Positions 1-5,176 of a stretch of DNA of 5,176 bases are shown here, piece after piece (within the stretch, counting starts at the first letter, position 1; every line of letters begins with the position of its first letter). The position numbers and the translations under genes are program-made. Source of the DNA: CALARM01 sp964431735 (GTDB taxonomy: Bacteria > Vulcanimicrobiota > SpSt-956 > JAKJGF01); NCBI GenBank assembly GCA_964431735.1, contig CAYSLJ010000279.1, positions 1-5,176 of the forward strand. The letters run 5' to 3'. Below the pieces are notes generated by a model. The model was not told the DNA's origin and searched no databases. It saw only the letters and a program-made list of their open reading frames with translations.

Positions 1-60
1 CTGGTTTTGCAGACTGTTAATATTTTGCGTCTATATAATTTATAACTCTCTTTTATTGAC

Positions 61-140
61 CTGAGCATAAGCATTTAATAAACGTTTTCCTCACGTCACG
101 CGTCACGAGAGTATATATGTATTATTTATGCTTACCTCAG
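61..140. repeat. Fold-back repeat, copy 1 (about 80 bp)
   Basis: The ends form an imperfect inverted repeat. The left arm 61-80 (CTGAGCATAAGCATTTAATA) pairs with the right arm 120-140, whose reverse complement starts CTGAGGTAAGCAT; CTGAG and TAAGCAT match exactly with one bulged base between them. Between the arms lies the core, with GTCACGC at 95-101 and GTCACGA at 102-108. Positions 88-107 match 278-297 of the larger copy at 18 of 20 bases in the same orientation, which ties the two to one family although their outer arms differ. No reading frame of note is present. It could be a small non-autonomous transposable element, a palindromic intergenic repeat or a transcriptional hairpin. The sequence does not decide. 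Confidence 0.6.
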
Positions 141-228
141 TAATACGGCATATCTTTTCCTCCAGAGCCCGGCCAGAGACAGGAGCGTGTTCCATATTTT
201 TTGGGTACCAATTTGCCTGTTGCAATAC

Positions 229-355
229 TAAGGGACTGTAAGAAAATAACCCTGGCAAATTGTTAGAACGGTTATCATCCTCGCGTCACGCGTTACGCGT
301 GACGCGTCACGATATAGACGTAAATATAATTGGTTTATTTCCTGACAACTCCATA
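229..355. repeat. Fold-back repeat, copy 2, MITE-like, flanked by TA
   Basis: This element has a perfect 12-bp inverted repeat at its centre: CGCGTCACGCGT at 282-293 and its reverse complement at 295-306, with one base between. Outer arms are also loosely inverted: GGGACTGTAAGAAAATAAC at 232-250 resembles the reverse complement of about 333-352. Both ends abut a TA (229-230 and 354-355), giving TA-A-GGGACTGT at the left and ACAACTCC-A-TA at the right. Family knowledge: TA duplications are typical of IS630/Tc1-mariner-type elements and their MITEs. There is no transposase in the window, so calling it a MITE is inference. A stable cruciform or RNA hairpin is likely whatever its origin. The exact limits are my estimate. 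Confidence 0.6.
285..312. repeat. Tandem heptamer core, four units of GTNACGC
   Basis: Four units stand in exact 7-base phase: GTCACGC (285-291), GTTACGC (292-298), GTGACGC (299-305) and GTCACGA (306-312). Only the third base varies internally. The register produces ACGCGT three times at 7-base steps (288, 295, 302). Two further units occur in copy 1 at 95-108. Heptanucleotide tandem repeats are known from some cyanobacteria (the STRR class), but nothing else here indicates a cyanobacterium, so this is an analogy only. Confidence 0.75.
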
Positions 356-519
356 GCAAATCTGTAAACTTACTACCTGTTTATTCTAGCTTCAAAGTGT
401 TATTAAAGTATTTAAAAACTGTAAAAAAATGTAATAATTTATGACAAAGTATAATAAATATATAATAACAAATAAAGAGATATATTTACAAATATTTTTT
501 AAATTAAAATTTTCTAATA

Positions 520-549
520 TGGGCAATTAAAAATTTAACATGATATAAT
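520..549 (+). promoter_or_regulatory. Candidate extended -10 promoter of the operon
   Basis: TGATATAAT at 541-549 fits an extended -10 element (TGN followed by TATAAT). TGGGCA at 520-525 is a weak -35 match (4 of 6 to TTGACA) with an 18-bp spacer. Transcription would start near 556, giving a leader of about 80 bases to the first start codon. The background is very AT-rich, so chance matches are common; the TG extension is what raises this one above the others. Confidence 0.4.
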
Positions 550-564
550 TTAAAATATAAAATC

Positions 565-607
565 CTGTAAATATTTCAATATAGTGACCGATATAAATAT
601 TATACAG
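565..607 (+). promoter_or_regulatory. Leader inverted repeat with an alternative pairing near the RBS
   Basis: CTGTAAATATTT (565-576) is an imperfect inverse of AAATATTATACAG (595-607), enclosing an 18-base loop that itself contains ATAT on both sides. The right arm has a second possible partner: TATACAG (601-607) is perfectly complementary to CTGTATA (630-636), and that hairpin would enclose the ribosome binding site at 621-626. The two foldings exclude each other, which is the geometry of a translational switch. All stems are AT-rich and weak, so function is speculative. Confidence 0.25.
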
Positions 608-620
608 AAAAACCATCAAA

Positions 621-626
621 GGGAGG
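621..626 (+). promoter_or_regulatory. Ribosome binding site deciding the start of the small gene
   Basis: GGGAGG lies directly against the ATG at 627, leaving no spacer, and 9 bases before the ATG at 636. Only the second distance suits initiation, so the first gene should start at 636 rather than at the longer-frame ATG. Confidence 0.75.
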
Positions 627-635
627 ATGCTGTAT

Positions 636-860
636 ATGGCGGGAAAAATCAAAGAAATAATTGATATCATTATTACACAGCGAGGAAAAGGTGATGAAAA
701 ACTCGTATCAATGCTGAAAACAAAATTAATTTTAAAGGGCATACATCCGGATAAATACAATCATACATCTATTGATTATCCGCCTGTGATTCAGAAATTA
801 GAGAAAATGGCAGGAGAACTCGGTGTAAAAATATCACATATGGAGGATTCTAAAACATGA
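636..860 (+). CDS. Small conserved-looking hypothetical protein, 74 aa
   Basis: I do not recognise a named domain, and the function is unknown. The product is small, soluble and charged, with no signal peptide or membrane segment. It reads as an N-terminal amphipathic helix (MAGKIKEIIDIIITQ), a basic middle around KTKLILKGIHPDKY, a turn-rich SIDYPP, and a second helix (VIQKLEKMAGELGVKI). The ATG at 636 is preferred over the in-frame ATG at 627 because GGGAGG at 621-626 abuts the latter. It is the first gene of the unit and its stop overlaps the FIST start as ATGA, which implies translational coupling and a shared role with FIST and the kinase. I infer an accessory or partner protein of the sensor. 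Its well-formed RBS and tight coupling argue for a real gene, although it is short. Confidence 0.75.
   Translation: MAGKIKEIIDIIITQRGKGDEKLVSMLKTKLILKGIHPDKYNHTSIDYPPVIQKLEKMAGELGVKISHMEDSKT
842..846 (+). promoter_or_regulatory. Ribosome binding site of the FIST gene
   Basis: GGAGG inside the end of the upstream gene stands 10 bases before the ATG at 857. It supports that start and allows independent initiation besides coupling through the ATGA overlap. Confidence 0.7.
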
Positions 861-1984
861 AAAACATCCTTGCAGCCTATTCCACAAAAAATTCCATTTC
901 AGAAATTATAGAAGATTTAAAAGAACAGTTTTATGGACTTAAAAGTCAGATGCTGATTTATTTTGCATCATCAAATATAGATCAGGAAAAACTTGCCGAA
1001 GAATTAAGCATAGCTTTCCCTGAAAATATACTTTTCGGATGTTCCACAGCAGGCGAGATTGTAAGCGGAAAAATGTTAAAAAATTCAGTGGTAACCATGG
1101 GATTCTTCAATAATATTATTAAAAAAGCTTCCGTAGAAGTTATTGAACATATCAAAGATACATCAGAAGAAGATATAGAGGAAAAGGTCAGGATTGCTTT
1201 TAAAAATTTTGAGCATCACTTCGGTGTATCTTTAAAGGATATGGACTTTAGAAAATACACAGGTATTATACTTATAGACGGGTTAAGCTGTGCAGAAGAA
1301 AAACTTATGGAAGTAATAGGTGACCTGACCAATGTTATATTTGTAGGTGCCTCTGCAGGTGATGATATAAAATTCAAAGAAACATATGTTTATGCAAATG
1401 GTCACTGCTATACAAACAGTGCAGTACTTGCTATTTTCGAACCTGATACAGACTTTGATATAATTAAGACTCAAAGTTTTTGCACGACAGGTAAAAAGCT
1501 GATAGCAAATAAAGTTGATATAAAAACACGTACTGTCATTGAGTTTAATAATAAACCTGCTGTTCAGGCTTATGCAGAGGCTCTGGGAGTAAGTATTGAA
1601 CTGGCAAAAAATTATTTCAGGACAAATCCTATCGGACTGATGATAAAGGATGAACCATATGTAAGAAGTCCCAGGGAAATCAAAGAAAACTCTATAGTCT
1701 TTTTCAGTAATCTCCTTGAAGGTATGGAACTGGATCTGCTGGAATCTACAGATATAATAAAAGATACCCGCAAAGCTATTTTTGATAAAATAAATGAAAT
1801 TGGTGACCTTTCAGGCATTATAAATTTCAACTGTATCCTTCGTACCTTTGAACTGGAACAAAAAGGCATCGAAGAAGATTATGGAAAGATATTTTTAAAT
1901 ATACCTGCTATAGGCTTCAGTACCTATGGAGAAGAATATCTCGGACATATAAATCAAACTTCTACCATGCTTGTATTCAAATAA
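857..1984 (+). CDS. Stand-alone FIST-domain sensory protein, 375 aa
   Basis: FIST is a sensory domain proposed to bind small ligands such as amino acids, and it is commonly fused to or encoded beside kinases, chemoreceptors or cyclic-di-GMP enzymes. Here it makes up the whole protein. FIST_N covers about residues 25-220, with LIYFASS (33-39), FGCSTAGEI (60-68), DGLSCAEE (141-148) and VGASAGDD (163-170). FIST_C covers about 225-374, with FNCILR (324-329) and the C-terminal signature IGFSTYGEEYLGHINQTSTM. The length is usual for the full two-part module. There is no signal peptide or membrane segment, so it should act in the cytoplasm. The gene overlaps the preceding small gene by ATGA and ends just before the hybrid kinase gene, so it most likely presents ligand information to that kinase. 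The domain assignment is secure. The ligand and the contact with the kinase are inference. Confidence 0.93.
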   Translation: MKNILAAYSTKNSISEIIEDLKEQFYGLKSQMLIYFASSNIDQEKLAEELSIAFPENILFGCSTAGEIVSGKMLKNSVVTMGFFNNIIKKASVEVIEHIKDTSEEDIEEKVRIAFKNFEHHFGVSLKDMDFRKYTGIILIDGLSCAEEKLMEVIGDLTNVIFVGASAGDDIKFKETYVYANGHCYTNSAVLAIFEPDTDFDIIKTQSFCTTGKKLIANKVDIKTRTVIEFNNKPAVQAYAEALGVSIELAKNYFRTNPIGLMIKDEPYVRSPREIKENSIVFFSNLLEGMELDLLESTDIIKDTRKAIFDKINEIGDLSGIINFNCILRTFELEQKGIEEDYGKIFLNIPAIGFSTYGEEYLGHINQTSTMLVFK

Positions 1985-1989
1985 TTTAT

Positions 1990-1993
1990 GGAG
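1990..1993 (+). promoter_or_regulatory. Ribosome binding site favouring the internal kinase start at 2000
   Basis: GGAG stands 6 bases before the ATG at 2000. The other in-frame ATG at 1988 lies 4 bases after the FIST stop codon, with no purine-rich stretch before it, and could only be used by re-initiating ribosomes. The two candidate proteins differ by four residues (MEQT). Confidence 0.6.
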
Positions 1994-1999
1994 CAAACT

Positions 2000-4900
2000 A
2001 TGATTTTATCTAATGATTTTTTTCAATCTATTAATATTGTTAATTATTCCATGTCCCCTTTCTTCCATATCATATATATCAATAAGGCCATAAAAAACCT
2101 TTCAGGAAGAGATGATGAAGATTTTTTTAAAAATCCCTGTTTATGGCTGGATATTATTCATCCTGATGATATAGAAACTGTAAAAAAATCTTTAACTGTC
2201 TGCCATTTTAATATAATATACCGCATAATCCACATTAACGGTGATATAAAATGGCTTAATAACCGGGGAGCAATGGCTTCGGAGGGAAACAGAATAGACG
2301 GCATAATAATTGATGTTACAGAACAAAAGCAAATCGAAGAAACATTGAAAAATAAAAGTAAAATCCAGAGTTTATTTCTTGACAATATAACATTACAGAC
2401 CTGGTATTTAACAGATGAAGAAACCTATGGAGGCGCCAACAGGAGTCATGCCAGTTTTCTCGGAATAAATGAAAGCTCTTTTTCCGGAAGGTCATTATAT
2501 TCCATTTTTCCTCATGATATAGCAGAAAATTTCATAAAAACCAGCAGAGAAGCATTTCAATCAGGAAAAACTGTATGCATAGAAGAATGGCTATCCGGTG
2601 CAGGAGGAGAATTAAGTTTATTTTCTGTGAAAAAAATACCGATATCAGGAGAAAAAGGACACATAGAATATGTCGTATGCTCTGCAGAAGATATAACAGA
2701 CAGGAAACTTGTAGAGAAGGTACTTATGGAAAGTGAAGAAGTATTCCGTATGATCAGTATATCTGCACAGGATGCAATTATTATCATAGACAGTTCAGGT
2801 CTGGTTACTCACTGGAATCCCGCTGCAGAGAAAATTCTCGGATACAGTGAGATTGAAATACTCGGAGAAACCCTGGAAAACACTCTTGTACCACCGGCAT
2901 ACAGAGAAACATATAATTCTATTTTATCTTCATGGCAGAAAACAGGAGCATGTGATGGAACAGGTAAATGCAATGAAATTATTGTTTTAAGGAAAGATGG
3001 GAAAGAAATCAATGTAGAAATGTCTCTTTCATCTGTAAAATTACAGGCTCAGTGGCATGCTATCGGAATAATCAGAGATATTACAGAACGAAAATCAATG
3101 GAAATATTGCTAAAAAAACAGACAGAAGAACTCATCGATACCAATCAACTATTACTGCAGGCAAAGGAAGATGCTGAAATAGCCAACAGAACAAAAAGTC
3201 AGTTTGTAGCAAATATGAGCCATGAAATCCGTACACCGATGAATGGCGTTATTGGTATGACGAGCCTTCTTTTAAATACAGAGCTGACTTCGGAACAGCT
3301 TGAATATACAGAAACTATCCGTAAAAGTGCCGATGCGCTTCTTTTAATTATCAATGATATACTGGATTTCTCAAAGATTGAAGCAGGTAAAGTCACTCTT
3401 GAGCCATCGGATTTCAGCTTAACAGAACTGATGGAAGACACATCGGATTTACTGGCATTAAAAGCCCATGAAAAAAATATCGAATTCAATTATTTTATAT
3501 ACAGAGATGTTCCGAATTATATAACAGGTGACCACGGGAAAGTACGTCAGATTCTCATAAACCTCTGTAATAATGCCATAAAATTTACTGAAAAAGGTGA
3601 AGTAATGGTCAAAATTACCTGTGAAGAAGAGAAAGGAAAGAGGGTTACAATAAAGTTCAGTGTTTCCGATACAGGCATCGGTATAGGAAAAGAACAAATG
3701 GACCGCCTCTTCAAACCATTTTCTCAGGTAGACGGTTCAACTACCAGAAAATACGGAGGCACAGGGCTGGGTCTGGTCATATCAAAAAAAATTGCTGAAA
3801 TGATGGGTGGCACAATTGGCGTAGAAAGTAAAGAAGGTAATGGCTCCACATTCTGGTTTACAGCGGTATTTGAAAAAAACATTCAACCTGTAGATGAATT
3901 TATTGCAATAACAGAGGAAATAAAAAAATATCGTATTTTAATTATAGATGATAATGAAACTAACAGATTTATATTAAAAGAATATTTAAAAATGTGGGGC
4001 TGCCGGTTTGATGAAGCGTCCGGAGGTATTCAGGCTCTTGTAAAGTTTTACCAGGCCTATGAGACAAAGGATCCTTTTGAGATAGCACTGTTAGACATGC
4101 AGATGCCTGAAATGGACGGGATTACTCTTGCCAGACAGATTAAAATGAGTCCTCAACTTAAAAGTACTATCCTGCTTTTACTCACATCAATGGACAAAAA
4201 ATTAGATTCTATTAACAGAGAACCTATTTTTGACGCATGTCTGAATAAACCTATTAAACAATCAAATTTATTAAATACTCTTCTCACAATTCTCGGAAAA
4301 CAGAGATTACAAAAGGAAGAACCCTCTGCAGACACAGGAGTTAAAATTGAAAAACCGATTGTAGCCAGGAATAAATATCATGTTCTTGTTGTAGAAGATA
4401 ATTACATCAATCAGAAGGTTGCACTCCGTATATTAAACAAACTCGGTTACTATGCCGACAGTGTGGGAAACGGAAAAGAAGCGATAAAAGCTCTCGAAAT
4501 GGTACCTTATGATATTGTTCTCATGGATATACAGATGCCGGAAATGAATGGTTTTGAAGCCACTGAAATTATAAGGAATCCTTCATCAAGAGTATTAAAT
4601 CATAATATTCCTGTTATCGCCATGACAGCTCATTCTATGAAAGGGGACAGAGAAAAGTGTATGGAAGCAGGAATGAATAATTATATAGCAAAACCTGTTA
4701 AACTGGATGAAGTGGCCCAGATTATTGAAAAAGAATTATCTCTCATAAGATTAAAAAATAAAAAAGAACATATCAATCTAAAAGAAACTTCATGTAAAGA
4801 AATTTTTGACTGGAAGAATCTGCTTTTCAGACTCGATGGAGACGAGGAATTTGCCAGGGAAATTTTAAGAGATACTATAGAAGATAATAATATAAAAAAT

Positions 4901-5125
4901 CTCAGAAAACTTTTAGAAGAAAATAACTTCAAGGAGATTATTACAGTGGCCCACTCAATGAAGGGTGTATATGCCAATATCGATGCAGTTAAATTAAAAG
5001 AAGCAGTAAGTGACATAGAATTAATGGCAAAACAACAAAAATTAGAGAAACTGGAACCACTTATCACTAAATTAGAAGAGGAATTAGAAAGATTCAACAA
5101 AGTAATCAGCCATATTTTATATTAG
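2000..5125 (+). CDS. Soluble hybrid histidine kinase, PAS3-HisKA-HATPase-REC-REC-Hpt
   Basis: A complete tripartite (BarA-like) phosphorelay protein. Residues are numbered from ATG 1988; subtract 4 for the preferred ATG 2000. PAS domains lie at about 20-112 (PAS_3-like, ending DVTEQK), 125-238 (opening WYLTDEETYGGAN, ending DITDRK) and 250-368 (ending DITERK). A linker helix leads to HisKA with SHEIRTPMNG (His412). The HATPase has an N box LINLCNNAIKFT (523-534), DTGIGIG (561-567), FKPFSQVD and GGTGLGL (590-596). REC1 has IIDDN (652-656), Asp703 and Lys754. REC2 has VVEDN (801-805), Asp847, Thr880 and Lys902. The Hpt domain has AHSMKG with His989. No membrane segment is present, so sensing is cytoplasmic. 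Every phosphotransfer residue is intact. It has no DNA-binding or enzymatic output, so phosphate must go to a receiver encoded elsewhere. FIST just upstream is the likely input partner. Confidence 0.95.
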   Translation: MILSNDFFQSINIVNYSMSPFFHIIYINKAIKNLSGRDDEDFFKNPCLWLDIIHPDDIETVKKSLTVCHFNIIYRIIHINGDIKWLNNRGAMASEGNRIDGIIIDVTEQKQIEETLKNKSKIQSLFLDNITLQTWYLTDEETYGGANRSHASFLGINESSFSGRSLYSIFPHDIAENFIKTSREAFQSGKTVCIEEWLSGAGGELSLFSVKKIPISGEKGHIEYVVCSAEDITDRKLVEKVLMESEEVFRMISISAQDAIIIIDSSGLVTHWNPAAEKILGYSEIEILGETLENTLVPPAYRETYNSILSSWQKTGACDGTGKCNEIIVLRKDGKEINVEMSLSSVKLQAQWHAIGIIRDITERKSMEILLKKQTEELIDTNQLLLQAKEDAEIANRTKSQFVANMSHEIRTPMNGVIGMTSLLLNTELTSEQLEYTETIRKSADALLLIINDILDFSKIEAGKVTLEPSDFSLTELMEDTSDLLALKAHEKNIEFNYFIYRDVPNYITGDHGKVRQILINLCNNAIKFTEKGEVMVKITCEEEKGKRVTIKFSVSDTGIGIGKEQMDRLFKPFSQVDGSTTRKYGGTGLGLVISKKIAEMMGGTIGVESKEGNGSTFWFTAVFEKNIQPVDEFIAITEEIKKYRILIIDDNETNRFILKEYLKMWGCRFDEASGGIQALVKFYQAYETKDPFEIALLDMQMPEMDGITLARQIKMSPQLKSTILLLLTSMDKKLDSINREPIFDACLNKPIKQSNLLNTLLTILGKQRLQKEEPSADTGVKIEKPIVARNKYHVLVVEDNYINQKVALRILNKLGYYADSVGNGKEAIKALEMVPYDIVLMDIQMPEMNGFEATEIIRNPSSRVLNHNIPVIAMTAHSMKGDREKCMEAGMNNYIAKPVKLDEVAQIIEKELSLIRLKNKKEHINLKETSCKEIFDWKNLLFRLDGDEEFAREILRDTIEDNNIKNLRKLLEENNFKEIITVAHSMKGVYANIDAVKLKEAVSDIELMAKQQKLEKLEPLITKLEEELERFNKVISHILY

Positions 5126-5176
5126 GGTCTGTGAAAAAATAACTCCATCATATTTACAGTCTATATCGTGACGCGT
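5124..5176. repeat. Fold-back repeat, copy 3, left half, cut by window edge
   Basis: The first 20 bases (5124-5143) match 231-250 of copy 2 at 17 of 20 positions in direct orientation. The last 18 (5159-5176, GTCTATATCGTGACGCGT) are an exact reverse complement of 302-319. Read in reverse, the whole stretch also follows the right arm of copy 2 (302 to about 353) with one gap and scattered mismatches. It therefore behaves as one arm of the same palindromic element, ending in the first ACGCGT of its core, with the other arm outside the window. The copy begins within the kinase stop codon. No conventional hairpin plus T-tract terminator is seen after the operon, so this element may serve as one. 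Confidence 0.65.

Larger units (their letters stand above)
1..626. other. Gene-free upstream region with repeats and AT-rich leader
   Basis: No convincing coding region is visible here on either strand. The three forward frames at the left edge close at 16-18, 43-45 and 62-64 with nothing recognisable, so a partial upstream gene cannot be supported. The region divides into an edge stretch (1-60), a fold-back repeat (61-140), a mixed-composition stretch with no assigned function (141-228), a second and larger fold-back repeat (229-355), a very AT-rich stretch with nothing identifiable (356-519), and the candidate promoter and leader (520-626). The two repeat cores are the only strongly G+C-rich, CpG-rich places and contrast sharply with their surroundings. 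Confidence 0.75.

Noticed and set aside
1..64. 3' end of an upstream gene
   Set aside because: All three forward frames stop within 64 bases and none of the short tails resembles a known C-terminus.
182..202. Possible intrinsic terminator (GGAG, loop, TTCC, then a T-run)
   Set aside because: The stem is only four pairs and includes a G-T wobble; no upstream gene is visible for it to terminate.
141..228. Riboswitch or small RNA in the mixed-composition stretch between the two repeats
   Set aside because: I compared it by eye with common conserved cores, such as the cyclic-di-GMP class, and found no match. It is also far from the start of the operon.
88..312. CRISPR-like spaced repeats
   Set aside because: Units are 7 bases in direct tandem with no spacers, and there are no cas genes in the window.
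441..466. Additional TATAAT boxes at 450-455 and 461-466 with ATGACA at 441-446
   Set aside because: The spacing to ATGACA is too short (3 and 14 bases) and the stretch is so AT-rich that chance TATAAT matches are expected.
627..635. Longer N-terminus (MLY) for the small protein
   Set aside because: The RBS GGGAGG touches this ATG, leaving no spacer; the next in-frame ATG at 636 has normal spacing.
527..760. Reverse-strand 77-residue frame overlapping the promoter and first gene
   Set aside because: Hydrophobic composition is expected from the reverse of an AT-rich leader. No ribosome binding site was noted, and it conflicts with a well-supported forward gene.
4681..5100. 139-residue reverse-strand open frame opposite the Hpt region
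   Set aside because: It lies wholly antisense to well-supported kinase coding sequence, is low-complexity in Ser/Leu/Phe, and matches no family. It is a shadow of the AT-rich codon pattern.

Overview
This is an AT-rich bacterial window (roughly one third G+C by eye) with strong GGAGG-type ribosome binding sites and heavy use of AGA/AGG arginine and ATA isoleucine codons. That suits a low-GC, probably anaerobic bacterium (Bacillota, Spirochaetota or a Deferribacterota-like lineage). The sequence alone does not fix the taxon.

Positions 1-626 hold no convincing gene. This stretch carries two copies of a dispersed, fold-back repeat (about 61-140 and 229-355). Each has a G+C- and CpG-rich core of phased heptamers (GTNACGC, with overlapping ACGCGT) between AT-rich, roughly inverted arms. 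An AT-rich leader follows, with a candidate extended -10 promoter (541-549) and an imperfect inverted repeat (565-607) just before the first ribosome binding site.

Positions 636-5125 form one compact, co-directional three-gene unit. It encodes a 74-residue protein of unknown function, a stand-alone FIST-domain protein (ATGA overlap with the first gene), and a large soluble hybrid histidine kinase. The kinase order is PAS-PAS-PAS, HisKA, HATPase, REC, REC, Hpt, and it starts within about 15 bases of the FIST stop. All phosphorelay residues are visible: His412, Asp703, Asp847 and His989, numbered from the ATG at 1988. The likely logic is that FIST binds a small ligand and the kinase integrates this with its own PAS inputs and passes phosphate through an internal relay. 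The final receiver is not encoded here, and the small protein is an unassigned partner.

Positions 5124-5176 are the left half of a third copy of the repeat, cut by the window edge. It begins inside the kinase stop codon. Its core-proximal 18 bases are an exact inverted copy of 302-319, so the operon is bracketed by inverted members of one repeat family. The repeats and the 74-residue protein are the least explained parts of the window.
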